Source: Sphingobium sp. Z007
Lineage (GTDB): Bacteria > Pseudomonadota > Alphaproteobacteria > Sphingomonadales > Sphingomonadaceae
Direction: 5' to 3'
Assembly: GCF_900013425.1 (NCBI RefSeq)
Contig: NZ_FBXK01000005.1
Coordinates: 496,001-560,000 of the forward strand
DNA: 64,000 nt
In this document: positions 7,578-16,560 of the stretch, one piece after another
How the letters are laid out: every line of letters starts with the position of its first letter
Numbering within the stretch: position 1 is the first letter of the stretch
Notes under the pieces: generated by a model
What the model was told of the DNA's origin: nothing
Database searches by the model: none
The model's input: only the letters and a program-made list of their open reading frames with translations
Translations under genes and position numbers: made by a program

Positions 7578-10500
7578 ATGAAAGCCCGCACCCTTCGTTT
7601 CGCCGCGCTGCTGGTCTGCAGTGCGATCGGCGCGCCCGCGCTGGCGGATGATCTGGCGGATGGCTTCCGCAATCCGCCTCAGTCGGCGCGGCCGCGCGTG
7701 TGGTGGCACTGGATGAACGGCAATGTTACGAAGGAGGGCATCGACAAGGATCTCGACTGGATGGCGCGCATGGGCATCGGCGGGGTCCAGAATTTCGACG
7801 CCAGCTTGATGACCCCGCAGATCGTCAAGGAACGACTGATCTATATGACCGACGGTTGGAAGGATGCCTTCCGCCATGCCGTGAAGACGGCGGACGCCAA
7901 GGGGTTGGAATTCGCCATCGCCGCCTCGCCGGGCTGGAGCGAGACGGGCGGTCCGTGGGTCAAACCGCAGGACGCGATGAAGAAGCTGGTGTGGAGCGAG
8001 ATGGACCTGCCCGGCGGCCAACGGCTGAAGGGCACGTTGCCCATGCCACCGGCGATTACCGGGGCATTCCAAAGCGCTAAATTCAGCGATCCGCTCGCGG
8101 CGGGGGGTGGGGCGGGCGCGCTTCCGACCTCCTATGGCGACGCCCGCATTCTGGCCTATCCGTTCAAGGCCATCCCCCTGCCACAGCCGCGCGTCACCCA
8201 GGCGGACGGAACGGCGCTCAGCGCCGCGCCTTTGGTGGACAACGATCTTGAAACGATGGTGCAGATCGCCAAAGGCGACGCCGCCAATCCCGGTGCGCTG
8301 ATCCTTGACTATGGCAAGCCGGTCACGATCCGCTCTGCCAGTCTGTTCGTGCCCCATGCCCGGCCGCCCTTCGGCGATCCGGCCTATCGCCCGACGCTGG
8401 AGGCCGAAACTGTGCGGGGCTGGCAGCCGGTCGGCCGCTTTTCGCTGACGGAAGTATCGGCGACGATAGGTTTCGCGCCAGTTGCCGCTCAGCGCTTCCG
8501 TGTCATCCTCTCGCCCAACGATGCGGCCAAGTCGCCTGGTCTAGGCGATGGCGCGCCCGGCGCGATCATGATGGATGTCTTCGCCCGGCCCAGCAGCGCC
8601 ACGCTGGGCATCGGCGACCTGCGTCTGTCGGCAGAATCGAAGGTGGATCAATATGAGGCGAAAGCCGGTTACGCGATCGTCGCTGACTATAATGCGTTGA
8701 GCGATAGGTCCGTGCCCGACGTGCCGGCCATCGATCCGGCGAAGGTGATGGACCTGACCGACCGTCTGCGCCCAGACGGCACGCTGGATTGGACGGCGCC
8801 CAGGGGCAGCGATTGGCGCATCGTTCGCATGGGTTGGTCGCTGACCGGCAAGACTAATCATCCCGCCACGCCCGAAGCGACGGGGTTGGAAGTCGACAAA
8901 TATGATGCGGCGGCGGTGCGCCGCTATCTCGAAACCTATCTTCGCATGTATCGCGATACGGTGGGCGCGGACTGGATCGGGAAGAAGGGCATAAGAGCGC
9001 TGCTGACCGACAGTATCGAAGTGGGTGCGTCCAACTGGACCCCGCGCATGGTGGAAGAGTTTAAGGCACGGCGCGGTTATGATCCGGTGCCCTTCCTGCC
9101 CACGCTCACCGGCGCGGTCGTGGGATCGGCTGCCCGCAGCGACGCCTTCCTCCATGATTATCGGCAAACGCTGGCGGACCTGCTGGCCGATGCGCATTAT
9201 GGCACGGTCGCGAAGGTGGCACATGAAAACGGCATGACCGTTTATGGCGAAGCGTTGGAAAATGGCCGCCCGGTGCTGGGCGACGACCTGGACATGCGGT
9301 CCCATACCGATGTGCCGATGGCGGCGATGTGGACCTTCAACCGCGGGGGTGCGCCGCGTTCCACGCTGATCGGCGATATGAAGGGGGCGGCGTCGGTCGC
9401 CCATATCTACGGCCAGAATATCGTGTCGGCCGAATCCATGACATCGGCCTTTGCGCCCTGGGCCTTCGCGCCATCGGACCTGAAGCGCGTCATCGACCTG
9501 GAGTTCGCATCGGGCGTTAACCGGCCGATCATCCATACATCGGTCCACCAACCGGTCGATGACAAGCTGCCGGGCCTCAGCCTCATAATCTTCGGCCAAT
9601 ATTTCAACCGGCATGAAAGCTGGGCGGAGATGGCCAAGCCATGGGTCGATTATATGGCGCGCACCGGCTATCTGCTGCAACAGGGCCGCGACCATGCCGA
9701 TCTCGCCTATTTCTATGGCGAAGATATGCCGATCACATCTTTGTTCGAACATGGCGTGCCGGCCGACCTGCCCGCCCGCTACGCCTATGATTTCGTTAAT
9801 GCCGACATCATTGCCAACCGGATGACCGTGGCTAATGGCGAACTGGCGGCGGGCAACGCCCGCTACCGCGCACTCTATCTGGGCGGCGCCAGCCGGGTGA
9901 TGACGCTGGCGACGTTGCAACGGATCGCGGCGCTGGTGGAGGGCGGCGCGACCATAATCGGCATGGCCCCCGAACGTGCGCCGGGCCTGGCGGACGATAC
10001 CGCGGCGTTCAAGGCGCTCGTCACGCGCCTGTGGAGCGGCGCTCCGATCGGCAAGGGCCGAGTGATCGCCAGCCGCGACGCCGAAGCCGCACTCGCCAGC
10101 ACGGGCGTTGGACCGGACTTTCACATAACGAACGGCGCACAGGACGCCGATTATCGCTTCGTCCACCGCAAGCTGGCGGACGGCGATCTGTATTTCGTCA
10201 ACAACCGCACCGACAAGGCCGGTAGAGTCGAGGCGCGTTTTCGGGTCACCGGCAGACAGCCCGAAATCTGGCGCGCAATCGAGGGTATGGCCGCGCCTGT
10301 TTCCTACCGCATCGAAGGCGGCGAAACGGTGATCCCGCTGGATGTCGGCGCCGAGGATGCCTTCTTCATCCTGTTCCGCAAGCCGTCCGCAGTGCCATCT
10401 GTCACCATGACGGCCAAGGCAACACATTCGGTCGCGACTTTGACAAGCCCCTGGACCGTCAGCCTCCAGCCCGGTCGCGGCGCACCCGCACGGATCAATA

Positions 10501-10904
10501 TGCCTGCCCTGACACCGCTTGAAAACAACGCCGACAAGGGCGTGCGCTATTTCTCCGGCATCGCGACCTACGCTACGCGCTTCGCCCTGCCAAAGGGCGT
10601 GAACTCCGGCGCGCCGCTGTGGATTGATCTGGGCAAGATCGGCGATCTGGCCGAGGTGCGGGTCAACGGCCATCTGGCCGGCACGACCTGGTTCGCGCCC
10701 TATCGGCTCGACATCGGCAAGCTGGTGAAGCCGGGCAACAACCAGTTGGAGGTCAAGGTCGCGAACCTGTGGGTCAATCGCCTGATCGGCGACCAGCAGC
10801 CCGGCGTGGGAAAAATCACCTTCACCGCCGCGCCGACCTATCGGCCCGACGCGCCGCTGCGTCCGTCCGGCCTGATCGGCCCGGTGCAGTTGCTGGCCGA
10901 ATAA
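7578..10904 (+). CDS. Glycoside hydrolase family 106-type alpha-L-rhamnosidase, exported
   Basis: A 1108-residue exported enzyme. The start at 7578 gives a clear signal peptide (MKARTLRFAALLVCSAIGAPALAD); the frame is open further upstream but without a leader. The N-terminal region FRNPPQSARPRVWWHWMNG followed by WMARMGIGGVQNFDAS is characteristic of GH106-type enzymes (alpha-L-rhamnosidase barrel). Later regions include LLTDSIEVGASNWTPRMVEEF, VYGEALENGRPVLGDDLDMR and a C-terminal galactose-binding-like beta-sandwich (WIDLGKIGDLAEVRVNGHLAG). Length matches GH106 members of about 1100 residues. Characterised sphingomonad homologues act on flavonoid rhamnosides. It would release terminal L-rhamnose in the periplasm, leaving the glucoside for the GH1 enzyme encoded upstream. 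Confidence 0.88.
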   Translation: MKARTLRFAALLVCSAIGAPALADDLADGFRNPPQSARPRVWWHWMNGNVTKEGIDKDLDWMARMGIGGVQNFDASLMTPQIVKERLIYMTDGWKDAFRHAVKTADAKGLEFAIAASPGWSETGGPWVKPQDAMKKLVWSEMDLPGGQRLKGTLPMPPAITGAFQSAKFSDPLAAGGGAGALPTSYGDARILAYPFKAIPLPQPRVTQADGTALSAAPLVDNDLETMVQIAKGDAANPGALILDYGKPVTIRSASLFVPHARPPFGDPAYRPTLEAETVRGWQPVGRFSLTEVSATIGFAPVAAQRFRVILSPNDAAKSPGLGDGAPGAIMMDVFARPSSATLGIGDLRLSAESKVDQYEAKAGYAIVADYNALSDRSVPDVPAIDPAKVMDLTDRLRPDGTLDWTAPRGSDWRIVRMGWSLTGKTNHPATPEATGLEVDKYDAAAVRRYLETYLRMYRDTVGADWIGKKGIRALLTDSIEVGASNWTPRMVEEFKARRGYDPVPFLPTLTGAVVGSAARSDAFLHDYRQTLADLLADAHYGTVAKVAHENGMTVYGEALENGRPVLGDDLDMRSHTDVPMAAMWTFNRGGAPRSTLIGDMKGAASVAHIYGQNIVSAESMTSAFAPWAFAPSDLKRVIDLEFASGVNRPIIHTSVHQPVDDKLPGLSLIIFGQYFNRHESWAEMAKPWVDYMARTGYLLQQGRDHADLAYFYGEDMPITSLFEHGVPADLPARYAYDFVNADIIANRMTVANGELAAGNARYRALYLGGASRVMTLATLQRIAALVEGGATIIGMAPERAPGLADDTAAFKALVTRLWSGAPIGKGRVIASRDAEAALASTGVGPDFHITNGAQDADYRFVHRKLADGDLYFVNNRTDKAGRVEARFRVTGRQPEIWRAIEGMAAPVSYRIEGGETVIPLDVGAEDAFFILFRKPSAVPSVTMTAKATHSVATLTSPWTVSLQPGRGAPARINMPALTPLENNADKGVRYFSGIATYATRFALPKGVNSGAPLWIDLGKIGDLAEVRVNGHLAGTTWFAPYRLDIGKLVKPGNNQLEVKVANLWVNRLIGDQQPGVGKITFTAAPTYRPDAPLRPSGLIGPVQLLAE

Positions 10905-10907
10905 GCC

Positions 10908-12233
10908 CTAATGGTCGAGCGTCTCGCCGTCCCGCAAGGATGGCGGGCGCTTCATCTTCCTGATCTTGCGAAGGCCCAGAAACACCGCAGCGATGATCGC
11001 GGGGACCAAGGCCAGGTCGATCCAGCCGGGCAGATGCGCGCCCTGATGCTCGATCGCTTCCTTGAGATAATGCCACAGACCGAGCGCATAATAGCTGATC
11101 GCCACCACCGACAGACCTTCGACCGTGTGCTGGAGGCGCAGTTGCAGACCGGTGCGCCGGTCCATCGATGCCAACAAGTCGCGATTGCGGCGCGCCAGGG
11201 CGGTGTCGACCCGCGTGCGCAGCATCGCGCTGGTCCATGCGGTGCGTTGTGACAAATCTTCCAGCCGCCGACTAAAAGCGTCGCAGGTCCGCATGGCTGG
11301 CAGCAACCGCCGCTCGGTAAAATCGTCGAGCGAGCGATAGCCGCGCACGGGCGCGACATCCAGCCGGCGGATGCGGTCGAAACATAGTTCCGCATAGGCG
11401 TGGGTGGCGCTCATGCGATAGCGGGTGCGTGCAACGATTTGCGCCAGTTCGGCACCGAGCGTAGAAAGATCCTCCAGAACCGCATCGGCGTCCGCTTGCG
11501 GCTCCGCCACGCGCGCGGTGACGTCGGTCAGGCGCTGCTCCAACGTGGCAAGGACCGGCGTCGCCTGCTGCGCTTCGGGCAGGCCAAGCAGCGCGATCTT
11601 CCGATAATTGCCCAACTCCTGCAGCCGTTGCACCAACAGCGCAGCTTCTGCGCCCTCCAGTCCGCGATCCTGAACCAGCAAGCGGCCGAACCCATTGTCA
11701 TGCAGCCGGAAATCGCCCCAGATACGGGCGCGCCCTTGGGCGATGTCCGAAATGATGAGGTCGTCCGAAGCGAAATAGGTGGCGATCGTCGCGTTAGATG
11801 GCTCGTTCCTGGTCAAGGCGATCTGGGTCGATCGAATGATCTGCCCCGGCAGCCGATCGATCCAGTGCGACACTGGCAGGAAAGGCGACAAATCGAACGG
11901 CTCGCCATCGCCGTCGGCTATGAAACTGTAAGTGATGAACTCGCTGTGCCGTTCCCAGGAAAAGCCGAGCGTGCCAACGCGGCATGCGAAGAAGCGGTCG
12001 CTGTCATCGGGGGAGGGAGCATTCTGGGGAAGCAGCGCGTGGAGCGCCGCCAGGCTGTCCCGCGACTCCTGCTCATTGACCATCATCATGAACTGAACGG
12101 CGCGGGCTGGGGTTTCCAGCCGCGGCATTTTGCGAACGTGCATTTCGCGCGAGAGCGAGGCGCGCAGGGCATGGCTGCGCTGCGCCAGGTTCGGAAAAGG
12201 CCCATCGCCCGGCTGCGTGGCTGTGTCCGTCAT
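10908..12233 (-). CDS. DUF3422 family protein, C-terminal membrane anchor
   Basis: A 441-residue protein of the DUF3422 family, recognised by EMHVRKMPRLETPARAVQF, the FFACRVGTLGFSWERHSEF segment and the later RVRTRYRMSATHAYAELCFDRI-like region. The C-terminus carries two hydrophobic stretches (LSVVAISYYALGLWHYL and LALVPAIIAAVFLGL) that should anchor it in the inner membrane, with a mostly soluble helical N-terminal part. Function is unknown; some members have been described as putative ATPase-like or egg-lysin-like on weak grounds. It is convergent with the rhamnosidase gene (3 bases between stops) and is not part of that cluster. Confidence 0.85.
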   Translation of the reverse strand: MTDTATQPGDGPFPNLAQRSHALRASLSREMHVRKMPRLETPARAVQFMMMVNEQESRDSLAALHALLPQNAPSPDDSDRFFACRVGTLGFSWERHSEFITYSFIADGDGEPFDLSPFLPVSHWIDRLPGQIIRSTQIALTRNEPSNATIATYFASDDLIISDIAQGRARIWGDFRLHDNGFGRLLVQDRGLEGAEAALLVQRLQELGNYRKIALLGLPEAQQATPVLATLEQRLTDVTARVAEPQADADAVLEDLSTLGAELAQIVARTRYRMSATHAYAELCFDRIRRLDVAPVRGYRSLDDFTERRLLPAMRTCDAFSRRLEDLSQRTAWTSAMLRTRVDTALARRNRDLLASMDRRTGLQLRLQHTVEGLSVVAISYYALGLWHYLKEAIEHQGAHLPGWIDLALVPAIIAAVFLGLRKIRKMKRPPSLRDGETLDH

Positions 12234-12326
12234 TGTCCGATCCCCCTCGACACCTGTGGCGCTATTTTAGTGGGACTATTAGGACTTGAGCAATCGGCTT
12301 GATCCAAAGAATGAAAGGGGGGCTTT

Positions 12327-13088
12327 TCAGATGCGACGGGCGATGAAGCCTGCGGCCCAACCCATGCCTACGGCCATGGCGATCGCCACCAGGCCATAGG
12401 CGAAGGACCAATGTTCGGCCGCACTGGCGATGAACTGTTCGAAGCCCGATTTGCGCACGGTAATGTCCCGAACCGCGGCGGCGACCACCCGGCCGTCCTG
12501 CACCAGAAAGGTTTCGGCGGTATAGTCGCCCACGATGACGCGCGCCGACAACGGCAGGCGCGCGCGATAGAGGACGCCGTCGGTGATCTCGACCGCGCCT
12601 GGCCGCTCAACGAACAGGCCGGACCGCGCCCGCAAATCGACAAGCCCCGACTGGAAGCGCGATAATTCAACGCTTTCGTTCAAAGAGGAGGGCGAAAGTT
12701 GTAATTTGTCCACGCCCAGTTCGTAAATGGCGGCGGTGCGTTCATCGACGATCCGGTCGATCGGACGCGAGGACGCCATGGCGTAGAAGCTGGGCGCGGA
12801 GCGGAAGCGGGCGGTGTCGGCATTGACCCAGATGCCAGCGACCTTCTGCTTTTCGCGCATGGTGATCGACTGTTCTGGCCCCTTGAGCACGACGACGATG
12901 TCGGCCGGCCTGTCGGGGCGCCGACCGTCGGGATAGACGATCGCGCCGAACAGCAGCAGGTCCGCGCCGGTAAAGCTGTACTGGATGACGACTTCGCGCT
13001 GGGAAACGTCCGGCACCAGTTGCGGTTCGTCTGCCCCGATCAACGCCAGTGCTGCCGGCAGAGCGAGCAAGGCACGCCAGCGACGCAT
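12327..13088 (-). CDS. TIGR02186 family membrane-anchored protein
   Basis: A 253-residue protein with an N-terminal signal (MRRWRALLALPAALALIGADE), a periplasmic beta-rich domain (VSQREVVIQYSFTGADLLLF, DIVVVLKGPEQSITMREK, VWVNADTARF-type strands) and one C-terminal membrane helix (WSFAYGLVAIAMAVGMGWAAG). It matches the TIGR02186 family of alphaproteobacterial proteins that accompany TauE/SafE exporters. Its ATG overlaps the exporter's stop codon (TGATG), so the two are translated together. A role as periplasmic partner of the exporter is inferred from this conserved pairing. Confidence 0.8.
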   Translation of the reverse strand: MRRWRALLALPAALALIGADEPQLVPDVSQREVVIQYSFTGADLLLFGAIVYPDGRRPDRPADIVVVLKGPEQSITMREKQKVAGIWVNADTARFRSAPSFYAMASSRPIDRIVDERTAAIYELGVDKLQLSPSSLNESVELSRFQSGLVDLRARSGLFVERPGAVEITDGVLYRARLPLSARVIVGDYTAETFLVQDGRVVAAAVRDITVRKSGFEQFIASAAEHWSFAYGLVAIAMAVGMGWAAGFIARRI

Positions 13089-14002
13089 CAGCCCACCTCG
13101 ATCGTGTAGATTTCGTCAGGACGAAATCCCAGTCCCAGCGCCATCCGCGCCGCGACGAACAGCACGATCGCGGCCAGCAGAATGCGCAGATATTCCGGCC
13201 TGATCGACATGGAAATGCGCGCGCCGACCTGCGCGCCGACGACGCTGCCGATCAGCAGCAGCAGCGCCAGCACCAAATCCACCGCCTTGGTCGTCATCGC
13301 GTGCATCATCGTCGTCGCCATGGTGACGAACAATATCTGGAACAGCGATGTGCCGACCACCGATTGCGTCGCCATGCCCAGCAGATAAAGCATGGCGGGC
13401 ACCAGGATGAAACCGCCGCCCACGCCCAGCAACATCGTCAATATGCCGGTCGCCATGCCCAGCAACAGCGGCGCAAGCGGCGAGATGTAGAGGCCGGAGC
13501 GGTAGAAGCGCCAGCGCATCGGCAGCGCAGCGACTAACGGATGATGCCGCCGCTTGCGAGCGGGAAGGCGCTTGCCGGTTTTCAGTGCAACCAGCGCCTG
13601 GATCGATTCCTTCGCCATCAATGCGCCTATGCCGCCCAGCATCAGCACATAAAGGATGCCGATGACGGTATCGATCTGGCCCAGATGTTGGAGCAGGCGG
13701 AAGATGAAGACGCCCAGGCCCGCCCCGATCACGCCACCCGCGATCAGCACGCCACCCATGCGGAAATCGACGGTGCCGCGCGACATATGCGTAAACACGC
13801 CTGAGACGCTGGCGCCGGTTACCTGTGAGGCGGCGGAAGCGGCGGCGACGGTGGGGGGGATGCCATAAAAGATCAGCAGTGGGGTCGTCAGGAACCCGCC
13901 ACCCACGCCGAACATGCCGGACAGCAACCCGACGACACCGCCCAGGCCGATGATGACAAGCGCGTTCACCGATAGATTGGCTATGGGCAGGTAAAGATCC
14001 AT
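13088..14002 (-). CDS. TauE/SafE family sulfite/organosulfonate exporter
   Basis: A polytopic membrane protein of 304 residues with about eight hydrophobic helices. The start at 14002 (MDLYLPIANLSVNALVIIGL) is typical; an in-frame ATG seven codons upstream is less likely. Diagnostic segments are the two GVGGGF repeats, GLLSGMFGVGGGFLTTPLL and GILTMLLGVGGGFILVPAM. Family members export sulfite, sulfoacetate or other small anions. It forms a two-gene unit with the TIGR02186 protein. Confidence 0.87.
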   Translation of the reverse strand: MDLYLPIANLSVNALVIIGLGGVVGLLSGMFGVGGGFLTTPLLIFYGIPPTVAAASAASQVTGASVSGVFTHMSRGTVDFRMGGVLIAGGVIGAGLGVFIFRLLQHLGQIDTVIGILYVLMLGGIGALMAKESIQALVALKTGKRLPARKRRHHPLVAALPMRWRFYRSGLYISPLAPLLLGMATGILTMLLGVGGGFILVPAMLYLLGMATQSVVGTSLFQILFVTMATTMMHAMTTKAVDLVLALLLLIGSVVGAQVGARISMSIRPEYLRILLAAIVLFVAARMALGLGFRPDEIYTIEVG

Positions 14003-14059
14003 GCGTGTCCGCGGTAACGCCAACGGACGGCGATATAAAGCGGCGATGGCGTAAGGCGA

Positions 14060-15145
14060 TTAAAAATCGGCAGCCAGCGTGATAGCCAGGCCTGATCCAG
14101 GCCGAGCCTGGCCCGCGATCCGTTCGCGCCATTCGACGGCGATGCGGGCCCCGACATGTCGCAAGGGCAGGCGGAATTGCACTTCGGGGCCTATGTCCAG
14201 CCTGCTAACACCCGGCTGAGCGCCCCCCGACATGGCTGCGCCGACACGGAAGGGTGATTGCGCCAGCGGCGTGGACAACGAGAATTTGCCGTCGATGAAA
14301 ACATCCCCGCGCTTAAAGCCGACGACTCCCGCCTGCCCATAACCCTCGGCCACGACCGTCGGGGCGATCGCCACCGGTCCAAACCCGCCCACCGCCATCA
14401 CCGCATTGGCGTTGCGTGCGCCGTTGCCCAGCGCGATGCGCCGTTCGACCGCGACACTGACCGGGATCGCGCGGACGGGCTGAATGGACAATCCGACCGC
14501 GGCTTCGGGCACCGTCGGGCGCTGAAGGGCGCTGGTCACGCGGCTGTAGGCAATGGTCCTGCTGGCGGCGCGGGGGGTCAGATCATAATCCACGCGGAGG
14601 CCGGCCTGCGAGCCGCCGAGTTGCCCGGTCGCAATGGCTCCGCCAGGATTCGCGCCCCCTGGGCGCCACAGCTGCCACGCAGCGGCGTGCCATCGATCCG
14701 GCGTTTTTTGCGCCGCTGGAAATGGAGCAGGACTGGCCGTCGGTGCCTGGAATCGGCTTATATAATCCGGGTCGCTCGCGAAATGGCGATTGGCGAACGC
14801 GACGGTGAAAGTGATGAAATCCATCAGATCGACAGGCATGGCGGCGTTGTCGGCGGCTGCGGATGGCCGTGCGGACGGTGGCCCGATCTTCTCTTTCGTC
14901 GTGCGTGTCGCGATGTGCGGCAAGCGTTCCACGGCCAGCCGTGGGGGTTGCGGCAGCGCCGCGACGGCGGTGGACGCCAGCACGACTGTCGGCAGTAGGA
15001 CAGATCGCGGTGCATTGTCGGCGTCAGCATAGCTTGGCTGAGGCGGAAGCGTGCCGGCATGATGGCCCATCAGGCGAAGAGCGATCCACCCCATCATCAT
15101 CATCGCGAAAAAGCGCAATGGGCGGCCGTTCGCGGTACGGCTCAC
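14060..15145 (-). CDS. Putative outer-membrane beta-barrel protein paired with the NfrB-like glycosyltransferase
   Basis: A 361-residue protein beginning at a GTG that overlaps the glycosyltransferase stop by 4 bases. The first ~30 residues contain a hydrophobic segment (RFFAMMMMGWIALRLMG). A low-complexity Ala/Pro linker follows, then about 200 residues of alternating strands (GSQAGLRVDYDLTPR, VFIDGKFSLSTPL, VRVGAAMSGG-type) ending in LAITLAADF with the aromatic end expected of an outer-membrane barrel. By position it could correspond to the C-terminal barrel part of NfrA (phage N4 adsorption protein A), but it lacks the TPR domain and the similarity is only architectural. Expression probably depended on the glycosyltransferase promoter, which the island has now separated from it. 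Confidence 0.6.
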   Translation of the reverse strand: MSRTANGRPLRFFAMMMMGWIALRLMGHHAGTLPPQPSYADADNAPRSVLLPTVVLASTAVAALPQPPRLAVERLPHIATRTTKEKIGPPSARPSAAADNAAMPVDLMDFITFTVAFANRHFASDPDYISRFQAPTASPAPFPAAQKTPDRWHAAAWQLWRPGGANPGGAIATGQLGGSQAGLRVDYDLTPRAASRTIAYSRVTSALQRPTVPEAAVGLSIQPVRAIPVSVAVERRIALGNGARNANAVMAVGGFGPVAIAPTVVAEGYGQAGVVGFKRGDVFIDGKFSLSTPLAQSPFRVGAAMSGGAQPGVSRLDIGPEVQFRLPLRHVGARIAVEWRERIAGQARPGSGLAITLAADF

Positions 15146-16030
15146 GGATCGGTCTTCAGGTCGGGGAAACTATGCTGCGTCTTGTCCCAGCGGAGCGGTT
15201 TGCCAAGGAGTGATTTGCCATAGAGGAAGACGGCCCGTCGAGCCGCCAATATGGCGATATAATTGGCGATGACGGTGCGGGGTATCGCCATCAAGCCAGA
15301 GCGCCAGCCATAAGCCCGGCCCGCAAAAAGCGCGCGCATCAAGGTGCGCCAGCCCATCAACCCCATGTTGAACCATAGCAAGGCTTCCGTGAAGGCTGGG
15401 AGGGGTGGCGGGGACAATGGCACGAACAGGCCCACCACGGCGATCAGGCCCCATAGGATCAGCGCCATATAGGCGGCAAAGAGAATGAGCGCGGCAATAG
15501 TGGCGCGACGGTCGCGAATGCGCATCCACCATTCGGCAGGGCCGCCGTGCCAGCCCATACGATCCCACCCCGCCAGCGATATGCCCACCATCCACCGCGC
15601 CTTCTGCCTGACGGCGGCGTGGATGCTGTCGGGGAAATATTCGCGCGTGGCGACAAGCGCACCGGTCCGGTCGCGCATGCGGACGAACACGCCACGCCCG
15701 CCCATATTGGCGATTCGCAGGCCCGCTTCATAATCCTCCGTCAGCGAAGAAGGATCGAAAGGGCCGCCATGGGCGGCATCGGATAGGCGGCCAAGCATCT
15801 CCCGCTCGAACGCGCACGCCACCCCAGCCGACGGGATCGAGGCACCCAGCGCTTCCCGCACCGTCAGTGCTTTACCGTGGTTTTCCGCAAATTCGTCGCC
15901 ATAATGGTTGGCGATCGCGCGCGCAAACCATGTCCCGCGACCAGGCAGCGGCAGGACCGGCAACTGGACCAGCGCAAAACGATCGATCATGAAGTCGAAC
16001 AGCCGGATCTCGTCCGCATGGACCACATCT
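15142..16030 (-). pseudogene. NfrB-like membrane glycosyltransferase, C-terminal part, cut off by the island
   Basis: This frame encodes the C-terminal ~295 residues of a GT2-type inner-membrane glycosyltransferase related to NfrB (phage N4 adsorption protein B). It begins DVVHADEIRLFDFMIDRF, includes SSLTEDYEAGLRIANMG (the TED motif of processive GT2 enzymes) and QKARWMVGISLAGWDR (a QxxRW-like motif), and ends with several membrane helices (AALILFAAYMALILWGLIAVV). It has no normal 5' end: the coding frame enters the island at 16031. The missing N-terminal part lies at 23195-23702 on the same strand. A GTG inside the remnant could start a shortened product, but it would lack the nucleotide-sugar-binding half. 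Confidence 0.88.
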
Positions 16031-16045
16031 TCGCAAGTGGTTACG
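16018..16045. other. attL junction of the serine-recombinase island
   Basis: The chromosomal side (+ strand gaccacatct) meets the island arm at TC (16031-16032), followed by gcaagtggttacggttg. The arm is repeated inside the island at 16449 starting at the same TC, which independently supports this crossover position. Confidence 0.7.
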
Positions 16046-16088
16046 GTTGTAACACTGAAAATACACGCAAATCTGCGATTTTAGGGAA
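16031..16088. repeat. 58-bp direct repeat, copy 1 (att arm at attL)
   Basis: From TCGCAAGTGG to TTTTAGGGAA. It matches the copy at 16449-16506 at 53 of 58 positions and begins exactly at the proposed crossover dinucleotide. It contains the short inverted repeat cgcaaatctgcg. Confidence 0.85.
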
Positions 16089-16155
16089 GGGCCGTCATGG
16101 GTGGAAAGCGGTCATTAACTCGGTGACGCTAAATGGTTGTGCGGAGGCCTTTAGA

Positions 16156-16389
16156 ATGGCGAGATCATACACCAAAACGGACAAGTTCCTGATGGCGGCA
16201 GGCGCGCTAGGTTTCGCTGCCTCGCGCATCATTCCCGTTCCAAGGCCTGTGCTGATTGTCATCGGAGTCGTTGTCGGCCTTTTGGCTCTCTGGCTTTCCG
16301 CGAAAGCATTGATACGAAGACGAAGGGAAAAGCTAGAAGATCGAGACGCCGCATGGGATGCGTTCGTTCGGGACCGGAATGTCTCCTAA
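16156..16389 (+). CDS. Small membrane protein (77 aa), unknown, between the att-like repeats
   Basis: A 77-residue protein with a hydrophobic hairpin (FLMAAGALGFAASRIIPV and PVLIVIGVVVGLLALWLSA) followed by a charged tail (RRRREKLEDRDAAWDAF). I chose the ATG at 16156; the frame is open upstream but crosses the attL junction into chromosomal antisense sequence. It is the only gene in the 360 bp between the two 58-bp repeats. No family is recognised. Confidence 0.55.
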   Translation: MARSYTKTDKFLMAAGALGFAASRIIPVPRPVLIVIGVVVGLLALWLSAKALIRRRREKLEDRDAAWDAFVRDRNVS

Positions 16390-16448
16390 TGGTCGTTCGG
16401 CGACAGTCCGCTTTGCTCGTCTGTTAACCATCTTTATGAACCAGTTTC

Positions 16449-16506
16449 TCGCAAGTAGTTACGGTTATAACACCGAAAACCCACGCAAATCTGCGATTTT
16501 AGGGAA
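16449..16506. repeat. 58-bp direct repeat, copy 2 (internal att-like arm)
   Basis: Second copy of the attL arm, 418 bp further in, same orientation, with five substitutions. Similarity stops abruptly at the TC dinucleotide on its left side, where the preceding bases (gaaccagttt) are unrelated to attL. This is what a second recombination junction would leave. Confidence 0.85.
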
Positions 16507-16560
16507 TCGCAATTTCCGGTCGACTAGTGACCGTGCGCTTTGCAAGGCCGTTAATCAACC

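Noticed and set aside
4962..10673. Long - strand frames (587 aa at 4962-6725 and 710 aa at 8541-10673)
   Set aside because: They are antisense to well-supported GH1, esterase and GH106 genes, are rich in His/Arg/Asp as expected from reverse reading of GC-rich codons, and have no family features.
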